From Chloroflexota bacterium (GTDB lineage Bacteria; Chloroflexota; Anaerolineae; Aggregatilineales; Phototrophicaceae): a DNA stretch of 64,000 nucleotides. Numbering within the stretch: the stretch's first letter is position 1; every line of letters begins with the position of its first letter. A program made the translations under genes and the position numbers. Under the pieces are notes generated by a model. The model did not search any database, was not told where the DNA came from, and saw only the letters and a list, made by a program, of their open reading frames with translations. The stretch lies in assembly GCA_013388735.1 (NCBI GenBank), contig JACAES010000081.1, positions 1 to 64,000 on the forward strand, in the 5' to 3' direction. This document shows, in pieces, positions 27,455-35,279 of the stretch.

Positions 27455-30121
27455 ATGCCCTTTATCGAAGCGCCGACCAGTTTTTACCTCGGACGCCGCT
27501 ACGACCCGGCCACGCACCACCTGACGAGCGATGTGATTTATTACGACGCGCGCGACCTGACCACTCACGCCGTCGTGGTAGGCATGACCGGCAGCGGCAA
27601 GACCGGGCTGTGCATCACCCTGCTGGAAGAAGCTATCCTGGACAACATCCCGGCCATCATCATTGACCCGAAAGGTGACATCACCAACCTGCTGCTGACC
27701 TTCCCCGACCTGCGCCCGGAGGATTTTCAGCCCTGGGTAAACCCGGATGACGCGCGGCGGGCCGGCCTGGACTTGCCGGCCTACGCGGCCGATGTGGCCC
27801 AACGCTGGCGCGACGGCCTGACCAGTTGGGGCATCGTGCCAGACCGGCTGCGCTGGCTGAAAGGCATCGCCCGCTACAGCATCTACACGCCGGGGTCGGA
27901 TGCCGGCCTGCCGATCAGCATCCTGGCCTCGCTGGCCGCCCCGCGTGAAGGCTGGGCCGGCAACGAGGAATTCAACCGCGAGAAGATCAACGGCATCGTC
28001 ACGGCGCTGCTGGCGCTCATCGGCATGGACGCGCAGCCGGTGCGGGACAAGGAACACGTCCTGATCGCCAATATCTTTGAATATGCCTGGATGCGCGGTT
28101 TAAGCCTGACGCTGGAAGATATCATCCTCCAGGTGCAAAAGCCGCCCTTCACCAAACTGGGCGTGCTGCCGGTGGACGAGTACATGTCGGAGCGGACGCG
28201 CGTGAAGCTGGCGATGAGCCTGAACAACATCGTTGCCGCGCCGTCCTTCCAATCCTGGATTCGCGGCGAGCCGCTCAACATTCAAAATCTGCTTTACCAG
28301 CCGGACGGGCGGGCACACGTCTCGGTGTTTTATCTGGCGCACCTCAACGAAGCCGAGCGGCAGTTCATCATCACGCTCCTGCTGGAAAATGTTCTAAGCT
28401 GGATGCGCGGCCTAAGCGGCACGACCAGCCTGCGCGCGCTGCTGTACATTGACGAGATGTTCGGCTACTTCCCGCCTTACCCACAAAACCCGCCCACCAA
28501 AGAGCCGATTTTGCGGCTGCTTAAACAGGCGCGCGCCTTCGGTCTGGGGTTGATCCTGGCGACCCAGAACCCCGGCGACCTGGACTACAAAGGGCTGTCC
28601 AACGCCGGGACGTGGTTTATCGGGCGGCTGCAATCGGAAAACGACCGCAGCCGGGTGATGACCGGGCTGGAATCGATGGCGAGCGTCACTAACAATATGA
28701 ATTTGAAGGATGTGGAGCGGCTGGTAGCAGACATCGAGCCGCGTGTGTTCCTGATGCACAACGTCCACGACACGGGCGGGCCGGTGCTGGTGCATACGCG
28801 CTGGGCCATGAACTACCTGCGCGGGCCGCTGACGCGCCAGCAGATTCAAACCCTGATGGCCGCGCAGAAACAGGAATTACTGGCGAAGGTCGGCGCGGCA
28901 GCCGGGGGCGGTTACGGCGGGCAAAGTCTGCCGCTGCCGCCCATGCCGCCGGAGACGGGCGCGTTTACTGCGTCCGGCGCGCCTGACCTGCCCATGCCGC
29001 CCATGCCGCCAGAAACAGGCGGATTCGTGCCCGCGCCGGGGAACACACAGGCGTCTGCCGCCTATACACAGCCGCCGCCGTCCGGCACGCAGGCCATGCG
29101 CAGCGCCGGGCTGCCGGCGGGTTATTCGGCCAACCAGCCGGCGGTGGCGTCCAGCATCGCGCAGTTTTTCGTCCCGGCGGGGCTGACGGCTCAGCAGGCC
29201 TTGGCGGCCTGGGAACAGCAGACGCGCTTCGCGGTGCAAAGCCTGGGCGGCGGCATGACGGCTTATCTGCCGGTGCTGCTGGCGCAGGCAGTCATACGCT
29301 ATCAGGATCGCAAAACGCAGCTTTACACAGCGCGCACCTTCGCCTACAGCGTCCCGAATCTGCAAAAAGCCGGGCTGGTGCATTGGGATGAATACCGCAT
29401 CAACCCGTTGGATGCGCGCCGGCTGTCCAGCGCGCCGCTGGCGGAAGCCATCTATGGCGATCTGCCGCCCGGACTGACCGATAGCAAACGGCTGACGGCG
29501 CTCAAAACCGAACTGACCGATATGCTGTACAACACGGCCACGCTCAAGATTCCGTTCAACCCGACGCTGGAGGTTTACGGCAGCCCGGAAAGCGATTTCA
29601 GCGAGTTCCAGGCGCAGGCGCAGCAGGTGGCGCGCGAACGACGCGACCAGGAGATTGACCAGCTTGCCGCCAAATACGAAAAAATCATGGATCGGCTGGA
29701 AGAACAGTACGAGCGCAAGTCCCGCGAGTTGAGCGCGGAGAAAAAAGAACTGGCCGACCGCCGCCGCGAAGAACTGTTCACACGCGGCGAGGCGGTCTTA
29801 AGCCTGCTGCGCGGACGCACGACCTACACGCTGTCCCGCACCAGCCGCGCGCACCGCGTCCGCCGCCAGACGCAGGAAGACCTACGCGAAAGCGAAGAAG
29901 TGCTGCTGAAAATCGAGGACGAAATCGCCGAGCAGGAGCAGAAATTCGAGGCGGAAATCCAGGCCGTCAACGACCGCTGGGCGAAAATTGCGGTCGAGGC
30001 ACAGGAATATATCATCACGCCCTACAAGAAGGATATTCAGGTAGAGCTGTTCGGTATCGGCTGGCTGCCGCACTATTACGTGCAGGTCAACGGCCAACCG
30101 CTGCTGCTGCCGGCGGTGTAA
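27455..30121 (+). CDS. HerA/VirB4-like P-loop ATPase with Pro/Met linker and coiled coil
   Basis: The 888-residue protein has Walker A GMTGSGKT (43-50), IIIDPKGD, Walker B LLYIDEMFGY (about 329-338) and the sensor-like ILATQNPGDLDYKG, all typical of the HerA-FtsK superfamily that pumps DNA or peptides through hexameric rings. A low-complexity linker (about 485-550) repeats LPMPPMPPETG. The C-terminal third has a long charged coiled coil (about 715-860, ERRDQEIDQLAAKYEKIMDRL). No transmembrane segment is seen, so it acts in the cytosol. It stands alone after a repeat element, with no nuclease (NurA) or conjugation gene beside it; the cargo is unknown. Confidence 0.85.
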   Translation: MPFIEAPTSFYLGRRYDPATHHLTSDVIYYDARDLTTHAVVVGMTGSGKTGLCITLLEEAILDNIPAIIIDPKGDITNLLLTFPDLRPEDFQPWVNPDDARRAGLDLPAYAADVAQRWRDGLTSWGIVPDRLRWLKGIARYSIYTPGSDAGLPISILASLAAPREGWAGNEEFNREKINGIVTALLALIGMDAQPVRDKEHVLIANIFEYAWMRGLSLTLEDIILQVQKPPFTKLGVLPVDEYMSERTRVKLAMSLNNIVAAPSFQSWIRGEPLNIQNLLYQPDGRAHVSVFYLAHLNEAERQFIITLLLENVLSWMRGLSGTTSLRALLYIDEMFGYFPPYPQNPPTKEPILRLLKQARAFGLGLILATQNPGDLDYKGLSNAGTWFIGRLQSENDRSRVMTGLESMASVTNNMNLKDVERLVADIEPRVFLMHNVHDTGGPVLVHTRWAMNYLRGPLTRQQIQTLMAAQKQELLAKVGAAAGGGYGGQSLPLPPMPPETGAFTASGAPDLPMPPMPPETGGFVPAPGNTQASAAYTQPPPSGTQAMRSAGLPAGYSANQPAVASSIAQFFVPAGLTAQQALAAWEQQTRFAVQSLGGGMTAYLPVLLAQAVIRYQDRKTQLYTARTFAYSVPNLQKAGLVHWDEYRINPLDARRLSSAPLAEAIYGDLPPGLTDSKRLTALKTELTDMLYNTATLKIPFNPTLEVYGSPESDFSEFQAQAQQVARERRDQEIDQLAAKYEKIMDRLEEQYERKSRELSAEKKELADRRREELFTRGEAVLSLLRGRTTYTLSRTSRAHRVRRQTQEDLRESEEVLLKIEDEIAEQEQKFEAEIQAVNDRWAKIAVEAQEYIITPYKKDIQVELFGIGWLPHYYVQVNGQPLLLPAV

Positions 30122-30136
30122 CTCGGATGCTGTTTA

Positions 30137-30159
30137 GCCCCCGGCTGCCAACCGGGGGC
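30137..30159. terminator. GC-rich hairpin after the HerA-like gene
   Basis: GCCCCCGG (30137-30144) and CCGGGGGC (30152-30159) pair perfectly around CTGCCAA. There is no T-run, so it is a weak or Rho-assisted terminator or simple 3' stabiliser, 15 bp after the stop codon. Confidence 0.45.
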
Positions 30160-30254
30160 CTGCAGATGGGACGTCTTTAATGTATAACCGGCGGCTGCCG
30201 ACTTACAGAAAACCGAACTGAGCAGATTTCTTTAGCCGGGAGAAAGAACCAACC

Positions 30255-30728
30255 ATGCGCCCCATCACCCAGCAGTTGATAGACGCCCTGATCGCCCAGG
30301 CCGCCGAGTCGCCGCGCCGGCGCGTGCCGTATAACTTCCACGAACATCACGAACCCGTCCAGCGGATGATTAACGCCATCCTGCCGGGCAGCTACATCAC
30401 CCCGCACAAACACGAAAACCCCGATAAAGTCGAACTGATCGCGCCGCTGACGGGCCGCGCGGCGCTGGTTCACTTCACCGATTCCGGCGACGTGGCGCAG
30501 ATTTTCATCCTCGACCCGAACGGCCCGGTGCGCGGGGTAGACATCCCGCCGCGCGTATATCATAATTTCGTCGCGCTCACCCCCTGCGCCGTGCTGGAAA
30601 TCATCCAGGGGCCGTACCACGCCGACACGCACAAACAGTTCGCGCCCTGGGCCCCCCGCGAAGGCACGCCCCAAGCGGCAACTTATCTGCAACGCCTGGA
30701 AGCGTTAATCGCCGCGCAAAGCCTTTAA
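30255..30728 (+). CDS. WbuC-family cupin protein
   Basis: The 157-residue protein starts at ATG 30255 after GGGAGAAAGAA. It is a single cupin barrel of the WbuC type: RRRVPYNFHEHHEPVQRMINAILPGSYITPHKHENPDKVELI holds the metal-ligand His residues of cupin motif 1, and PPRVYHNFVALTPCAVLEIIQGPYHADTHKQFAPW contains motif 2 and the family's C-terminal tail. WbuC genes occur in O-antigen clusters, but their reaction is unproven; carbohydrate or nucleotide-sugar modification is the usual guess. No polysaccharide genes adjoin it here. It is monocistronic, followed by a region with a TATAAT promoter element for the TIR gene. Confidence 0.85.
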   Translation: MRPITQQLIDALIAQAAESPRRRVPYNFHEHHEPVQRMINAILPGSYITPHKHENPDKVELIAPLTGRAALVHFTDSGDVAQIFILDPNGPVRGVDIPPRVYHNFVALTPCAVLEIIQGPYHADTHKQFAPWAPREGTPQAATYLQRLEALIAAQSL

Positions 30729-30750
30729 GCCTTCCAAATCTGTTACAGAA

Positions 30751-30780
30751 TGAAGAAAAAACGATTCATTGGGGTATAAT
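30751..30780 (+). promoter_or_regulatory. Possible sigma-70 promoter for the TPR-TIR gene
   Basis: A perfect TATAAT (30775-30780) is preceded at 18 bp by a poor -35, TGAAGA (30751-30756). It lies about 137 bp before the chosen start codon at 30917. Only the -10 is convincing. Confidence 0.4.
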
Positions 30781-30916
30781 ACACTCTGAAGCAAACGATC
30801 ATTCAACACTTCCCTAACATTGCACCAACGCGCAGGTTTGTGAAAGCCCTGTTGGGCTGATGATAGGGAGGCCGATTATCATATATCGCATTGGTATATA
30901 TCAGGTGAAGTTGGCT

Positions 30917-31597
30917 ATGGGTTATGATCTTAACCAGCTGTTCAATGCCGTCGGTCGCTATGCGCGCGCCGGACAGTACCATCACGCGCGGCAAATGCTG
31001 TGGCAGGTGATCGCCATCGCACCGCACGAGGAGCAGGCCTGGCTGATGCTGGCCTCAGTCGCGCAGACCATCGAGGAGCGGCGCGCCGCCCTGTCGCGCG
31101 TTCTGGCTTTGAACCCGACCCATACGCGCGCCCGGCAGTCCTATCTGCGCTCGCTGGATTTGCAATACGTCCGGCAGGCCGCCCAATCCGGCGTATTCGT
31201 CAGCTACGCGCACCCAGACGAATTGTTTGCCGCCCAACTGGCGGAGGATTTGCGCTTTTTCGGCGTGCCGGTCTGGCTGGACATCACCGATATGCCCGAT
31301 GGAAGCGACTGGTTCGAAGCCATCGAGGCCGCCATGCAGCGGTGCGGTCTGCTGCTGCTGGTCGCTTCGCCGGCGGCGGCGCGCGCCGATAACATCCGCA
31401 GCGAGTTAAAACGCTTCACCGACGCCGGTAAAATCATCATTCCCGTACAGCGCCAGCAGGCCGACCTGAGCGCGCTTAATCTGTGGTATCCGCCGGTGGA
31501 CTTCGGCGAAGATTATTCATCCGGCTTGCAGGATTTGATCCACCTACTGACCGTCCCCGAACCGGCGCTGACCAGCAGCCGGAAGCAAGCGCCCTGA
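30917..31597 (+). CDS. TIR-domain protein with N-terminal TPR-like helices
   Basis: ATG 30917 follows AGGTGAAG by 6 nt and is preferred to ATG 30860. Residues 1-80 form TPR-like helical pairs (QLFNAVGRYARAGQYHHARQ, and the 34-residue-spaced AWLMLASVAQTIEERRAAL). Residues about 92-215 are a TIR domain of the TIR_2 type: GVFVSYAHPDELFAAQLAEDLRFFGVPVWLDITDM, then DWFEAIEAAM, which supplies a candidate catalytic Glu, and LLLLVASPAAARAD. Bacterial TIR domains cleave NAD+ or make signalling cyclic ADP-ribose forms in immunity, or act as protein adaptors. It is divergently oriented to and 318 bp from the end of the large TIR-STAND gene. No known defense partner is adjacent; immune function is inferred. 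Confidence 0.85.
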   Translation: MGYDLNQLFNAVGRYARAGQYHHARQMLWQVIAIAPHEEQAWLMLASVAQTIEERRAALSRVLALNPTHTRARQSYLRSLDLQYVRQAAQSGVFVSYAHPDELFAAQLAEDLRFFGVPVWLDITDMPDGSDWFEAIEAAMQRCGLLLLVASPAAARADNIRSELKRFTDAGKIIIPVQRQQADLSALNLWYPPVDFGEDYSSGLQDLIHLLTVPEPALTSSRKQAP

Positions 31598-31602
31598 GAT
31601 AG

Positions 31603-31740
31603 TCTGTAGTCACCGGTCAGAAGATAAAGCTGCAAGCCCGCGTCGTGCTCGATTCACTGCCGCCGGCGCGCGAAGGGCTGATCGCGTTCGACATCATCCC
31701 GCTCGTGCCGTATCCCGGCTTCGTCCGCCTGTTTGATTAG
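31603..31740 (+). pseudogene. Orphan C-terminal gene fragment
   Basis: An open frame of 45 codons ends at TAG 31738-31740 and reads ...KLQARVVLDSLPPAREGL..., then IIPLVPYPGFVRLFD. It has no start codon or ribosome site and begins 5 nt after the TIR gene's stop codon. Codon use looks coding, suggesting the 3' remnant of a displaced gene. No family was identified. It could be a chance frame in GC-rich DNA. Confidence 0.35.
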
Positions 31741-31753
31741 GGTGTGTTGACTT

Positions 31754-31773
31754 GGACACGCCGCGGCGTGTCC
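31754..31773. repeat. Perfect 20-bp palindrome
   Basis: GGACACGCCGCGGCGTGTCC is fully self-complementary. It stands between the TPR-TIR gene and the end of the TIR-STAND gene and resembles a REP-type palindrome or a protein-binding site. No second copy was seen in the window. Confidence 0.6.
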
Positions 31774-31915
31774 CGACTGCACGAATCGCCGCTGCCGGAA
31801 TTTTTACGCGACTCGCCCGACGGCGAGAAAGGGTAAAAGATTCAGAGTGCGGCTCGCTTCGCTCGCCCCAGGGATTCCAGAGTACCAGAGCGCAGAGTTT
31901 CCAGAGGCCAAAAGC

Positions 31916-34900
31916 CTAAATAGGGCAGCCCACCACAACCCGACAACCCCAAAAGTCGCTCCCGTAGAGCGGGAAGTAGACGTGGTGGCGAGAGGCGGCG
32001 CGGGCATCGCGCTGATTGACGTTCCACGAACCCCCGCGCAACACCCGGAGCGCAAGCGGATCGCGGGCATCGCGCAGGTGTTTGGGCTCGCTAAGACACC
32101 ACTCCCACAGATTGCCCGCCATGTCCAGCGCCCCGCACCCCGCCGCGCCGTGCGGGTACATGCCGACCGCCATTGTCCGGTTCAACCCCGCTTCGCTCGT
32201 ATTGGCGTGTCCTTCCTGCCAACCGCCCCAGGGGTACGCTTGCGCTTCCGCCCCGTTCTGCACCGCCCACTGCCATTCCCATTCGGTCGGCAGCCGGATT
32301 TGCCAGACCTCACACCCGGCGCCAGTCCTGCCCTCACCCCCGGCACCTCTCCCTGGGGAGAGGGGAGAAGCGGCGGCAGCCCGCTGGATATCAATCAGAA
32401 CCTGTTCGAGGTTGTTGAAGACCGCCTCATTTGAGAAGCGGATTACCCGGATGCCGGCATCTTCCAACGCTTGTAGTCTCCACTGATCTTCCTGTTGTTG
32501 ATCCACATGGATGCCGCCATCCAGTTCGACAGCCAGTTTGCAGTCGTGGCAGAAGAAGTCCACTACGAAAGCCGTGTTGGCTACCGGATGCCGGCGGCGG
32601 AACTCAAGATCATTCAGGCGGCGGTCGCGCAAACATTCCCACAACAATTCCTCCGCTGAGGTCTGCCGTTGGCGCAGCTCCCGCGCGATCTGCACCATCA
32701 CCCGCGCCGCCATCTCCCGGTAGCCCTTAAGCCCCTCTCCTCCGGGAGAGGGGTTTGGGGTGAGGGCTTCAAACTGCTCAAACAGCCCCAGCTCCCGGTA
32801 TTTGAAATCCAGCCACCGCGCAAAGGCCACCGCCTGATACCCGTTTACGTTGTCGCGCGGCGCGTTGGCGATTTTCGTGCGCTGCTGCACCATCTCCCGC
32901 CCCTTGTCATTCCTCGGCATTCCTTTCCACCAGCGGTCGTCGGCAAAACCGTCCGGCGCATCCAGGAACGTCTGAAACTGGGCGTAGGTCACGAGATATT
33001 TGGCGATGTAAAAATCCCGGACGTCAAATTCGCCATAGACTTCACCGGCTTGATCTTGAAACTCGACTACTTTACCACCACTACCTGCTACAGGCAGCCA
33101 CAGCATATCCGGCACAGCCCTCACCCCCGGCCCCTCTCCCGAACGCTGCGCTGGGAGCGGGGAGGAAAGTCCCTCTCGCTGGGCAGAGGGATTAAGGCTG
33201 AGGGCAATCACCCCCACGCCGGGGCGGGTATCGCCGATCGCGCTCAACCGGTCGCCGATGTCCCGGCGGCGTTGGTGGCTGGCAGCAGTGGGGGGCAGGG
33301 TTTCCAGTTCGCGCAGCAGGCGCGCCTGCTCCGGTTCGATGAAATCACGCTCCACTTCGTTCAGTTCCGGCTGCAAACGCTCGATCATGGCGTAGACCAG
33401 CTTCAGCCGCTCCGCAGGCCACAGCAGGTAATCAGGGCAGCCTTTTTTATCCCATTCCGCCGCCGCGCCGCGCACCTGCCGCAGCAGGATCAGGTCTTCC
33501 TGCGTTTCGGCGATCCACAGTTTCAGCCGTTCCCAACTGCGGAACAGGGCTTCGTGGATGATTTCAAGATAGGGTTCGCCGCCGTCGAGTCCGGTTTGCA
33601 GCAGGCGGTTGTTGACCAGGGTTTGCACCAGCGCCCGCGCGTCCGAGCCGCCGCCGACAGTTTCCAGCGGTGCGCGGCGGCGGGTCGGCTCGCCGCTGGC
33701 CTCGTCAATGTTGACCAGCGGCAGGAACACGCGGCCCAACTGCGCCTGCACGCCCGCCGGCAGTTTGCTGAAGACCGCCTCGCAGTGCGTGCCAATCGCG
33801 CCCAGCACGCCGCCCATCGCCTCGTAGGCGGCCTGGGTCAGCCGCGCGCCGTCGCGTTCGGCAAACAGGCGCGCCAGCGTAAATTCCAGCAGCGGCAGCA
33901 CCCCGGCCAGCGCCCTGCCGTCGCGCTGGTCGCGCAGCACAAAGATGATCTCCGCCACCAGGCCATCGTCAAACGTGAGCGCCACGTCCGGCAGGCGGGC
34001 GGGGCTTTCGATGGCCTCTCGCAGTTCGGCGATGCTCATCGGCAGCACGGCTTCGCTGCTGGCGTTCACCAGCGCGCCCAGCAGGGGATAGTTGAGCGGA
34101 TGGCCGTAGAAGTCGGCGCGCATGGTCAGCAGCACGGCCAGCGTGTCGCCCGGCTCGGTGGCCGCGTGGGTGATGAGGTCAATAAACTGCTGGCGCTCGG
34201 CCTCGTCGTTGACGAGCGTGAACACCTCTTCAAACTGGTCAATGTACAGCACTGCCTGCCCGCCGGGAAGCTGTTTCGCCAGCCGGTGCAGGTAGCGCCC
34301 GCCGGGGCTGCGCAGGTCGGTTTCGATGGCCGACAGCGGCATTTGCGGCAGTTCGTGTTTGAGCGCGTCCGCCAGCACCTCGACCGGGTGCGCGCCCGGC
34401 ACGATCTTCGGCAGATAAGTCCAGCTCTGGCTGCCGGGGACAGCGCCGCGTTTAAGCGCCGGAATCAGCCCAGCCATCACCAGGCTGGATTTGCCCGCGC
34501 CGCTCGGCCCCAGCACCGCCAGAAAGCGGTCGCCGCCCTCGCTCAGGCGCCGTTCCAGGGCGGCCACCAGCCGGCTGACCGCCGCCGCCCGCCCGAAAAA
34601 GTCGCCCGCGTCGGCCTCGCCAAAAGCGAACAGGCCTTTGTAGGGGTTGCGCGGTTCGACGCCGTGCGCCAGCGCCGGCGTGGTTTCCGCCGGCAGCGCA
34701 TAATCCGGCGATGGCACATGCAGCGCGTCCAGGATTTTCTGCCGGGCGGCCTCGTAATCGCTGCGGGCGTCAATGTACTGAATTTCACCCGTCCCCAGCG
34801 GCACACACTCCAGCCAGTTCTGGCCGTCCGCCCACACCGGGTAAATCGTGCGTCCGTACAGCCGGGCAATCGCAATCTCGTCCCGCACGTAAGGTGACTC

Positions 34901-35107
34901 AAACGAGGCCGGCGAGACAATCCACAGCACCGCCACACAGTCTTCGTCTTTAATGGCCCGGCGAATGGTACGCTCCCAGCTTGTCGTGCCGGGTGACAGC
35001 CCTTCGTGGTCAATCCAGTATTCGACCCCGGCGCGTTTCAGGTCGTCGCGCAGGCGGTCTACGAAAAAGTGATCCTTGCGGGCGTAGGAAATGAAGATGT
35101 AGCTCAT
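31916..35107 (-). CDS. TIR - nSTAND1 NTPase - FGE-like protein with DUF559 insertion
   Basis: The 1063-residue protein begins with a TIR_2 domain (1-125; YIFISYARKDHFF, and Glu in SWERTIRRAI as candidate catalytic residue). The nSTAND1 NTPase follows at about 152-560: NPYKGLFAFGEADAGDFFGR, Walker A GPSGAGKSS, Walker B VLYIDQFEEVF, and LTMRADFYGH. Then come winged-helix and helical parts, and a formylglycine-generating-enzyme-like (SUMF1) domain at about 610-1063: WLPV, FYIAKYLVTYAQFQTFL, IRLPTEWEWQWA, LDMAGNLWEWCL, LRGGSW. The FGE domain is interrupted twice in frame: residues 635-664 by a palindromic element and 781-926 by a DUF559 nuclease domain. Architecture fits an NTP-gated immune or death-signalling receptor; C-terminal FGE-like folds act as ligand-binding sensors in similar modular proteins. 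Confidence 0.88.
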   Translation of the reverse strand: MSYIFISYARKDHFFVDRLRDDLKRAGVEYWIDHEGLSPGTTSWERTIRRAIKDEDCVAVLWIVSPASFESPYVRDEIAIARLYGRTIYPVWADGQNWLECVPLGTGEIQYIDARSDYEAARQKILDALHVPSPDYALPAETTPALAHGVEPRNPYKGLFAFGEADAGDFFGRAAAVSRLVAALERRLSEGGDRFLAVLGPSGAGKSSLVMAGLIPALKRGAVPGSQSWTYLPKIVPGAHPVEVLADALKHELPQMPLSAIETDLRSPGGRYLHRLAKQLPGGQAVLYIDQFEEVFTLVNDEAERQQFIDLITHAATEPGDTLAVLLTMRADFYGHPLNYPLLGALVNASSEAVLPMSIAELREAIESPARLPDVALTFDDGLVAEIIFVLRDQRDGRALAGVLPLLEFTLARLFAERDGARLTQAAYEAMGGVLGAIGTHCEAVFSKLPAGVQAQLGRVFLPLVNIDEASGEPTRRRAPLETVGGGSDARALVQTLVNNRLLQTGLDGGEPYLEIIHEALFRSWERLKLWIAETQEDLILLRQVRGAAAEWDKKGCPDYLLWPAERLKLVYAMIERLQPELNEVERDFIEPEQARLLRELETLPPTAASHQRRRDIGDRLSAIGDTRPGVGVIALSLNPSAQREGLSSPLPAQRSGEGPGVRAVPDMLWLPVAGSGGKVVEFQDQAGEVYGEFDVRDFYIAKYLVTYAQFQTFLDAPDGFADDRWWKGMPRNDKGREMVQQRTKIANAPRDNVNGYQAVAFARWLDFKYRELGLFEQFEALTPNPSPGGEGLKGYREMAARVMVQIARELRQRQTSAEELLWECLRDRRLNDLEFRRRHPVANTAFVVDFFCHDCKLAVELDGGIHVDQQQEDQWRLQALEDAGIRVIRFSNEAVFNNLEQVLIDIQRAAAASPLSPGRGAGGEGRTGAGCEVWQIRLPTEWEWQWAVQNGAEAQAYPWGGWQEGHANTSEAGLNRTMAVGMYPHGAAGCGALDMAGNLWEWCLSEPKHLRDARDPLALRVLRGGSWNVNQRDARAASRHHVYFPLYGSDFWGCRVVVGCPI
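32330..32767 (-). mobile_element. 438-bp ITR-bounded insertion encoding a DUF559 PD-(D/E)XK domain
   Basis: On the coding (minus) strand the segment begins GCCCTCACCCC at 32767 and ends GGGGGTGAGGGC at 32330, so both ends are the inverted repeat seen in the intergenic elements. It is exactly 146 codons, residues 781-926 of the host protein. Host FGE sequence reads ...RELGLFEQFE before and VWQIRLPTEWEWQWA after, a join that would be continuous without it. Inside is a near-complete DUF559 (Vsr-like) domain: YREMAARVM, LLWECLRDRRLNDLEFRRRH, VVDFFCHDCKLAVELDGGIH and RVIRFSNEAVFNNLEQVLIDI. The catalytic-type Asp, Glu-Leu-Asp and His are present. Each end also holds a CCCCTCTCCC-type hairpin. Confidence 0.8.
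33117..33205. repeat. Inverted-repeat-bounded element inside the TIR-STAND gene
   Basis: An 89-bp element begins GCCCTCACCCCCGG at 33117 and ends GATTAAGGCTGAGGGC at 33205, with CCCCTCTCCCGAACGCTGCG and CCTCTCGCTGGGCAGAGG hairpins. It is read through in frame as residues 635-664 of the host protein (ALSLNPSAQREGLSSPLPAQ...), between GVGVI and VPDMLWLPV. It is the non-coding relative of the DUF559-bearing insertion. Confidence 0.75.
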
Positions 35108-35279
35108 GGAATGCGCAATCCCCTAGGCTGGCGCGGCCCTGCCTGTTAGCATACCGCAAATCGGGGGCTGTGCAAACGCTGTAAACGATTCAGACGGGGC
35201 GAGCGATGAAGATCGTCCGGTGGCTATGGGCGAATCGCCCGGCGTTCTGTACAATCGGCAGATACCGATGGGGGACGAT

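Noticed and set aside
32330-32767. The DUF559 block as an ordinary ancestral domain of the receptor
   Set aside because: Terminal inverted repeats identical in type to the intergenic elements, an exact 146-codon length and the clean continuity of FGE sequence on both sides favour insertion.
32669-34897. Long plus-strand open frame (742 codons) opposite the TIR-nSTAND1-FGE gene
   Set aside because: Its translation is rich in Arg, Gln and His with no family motif. It exists because GC-rich codons on the minus strand leave the antisense strand without stops. The minus-strand protein has clear domains.
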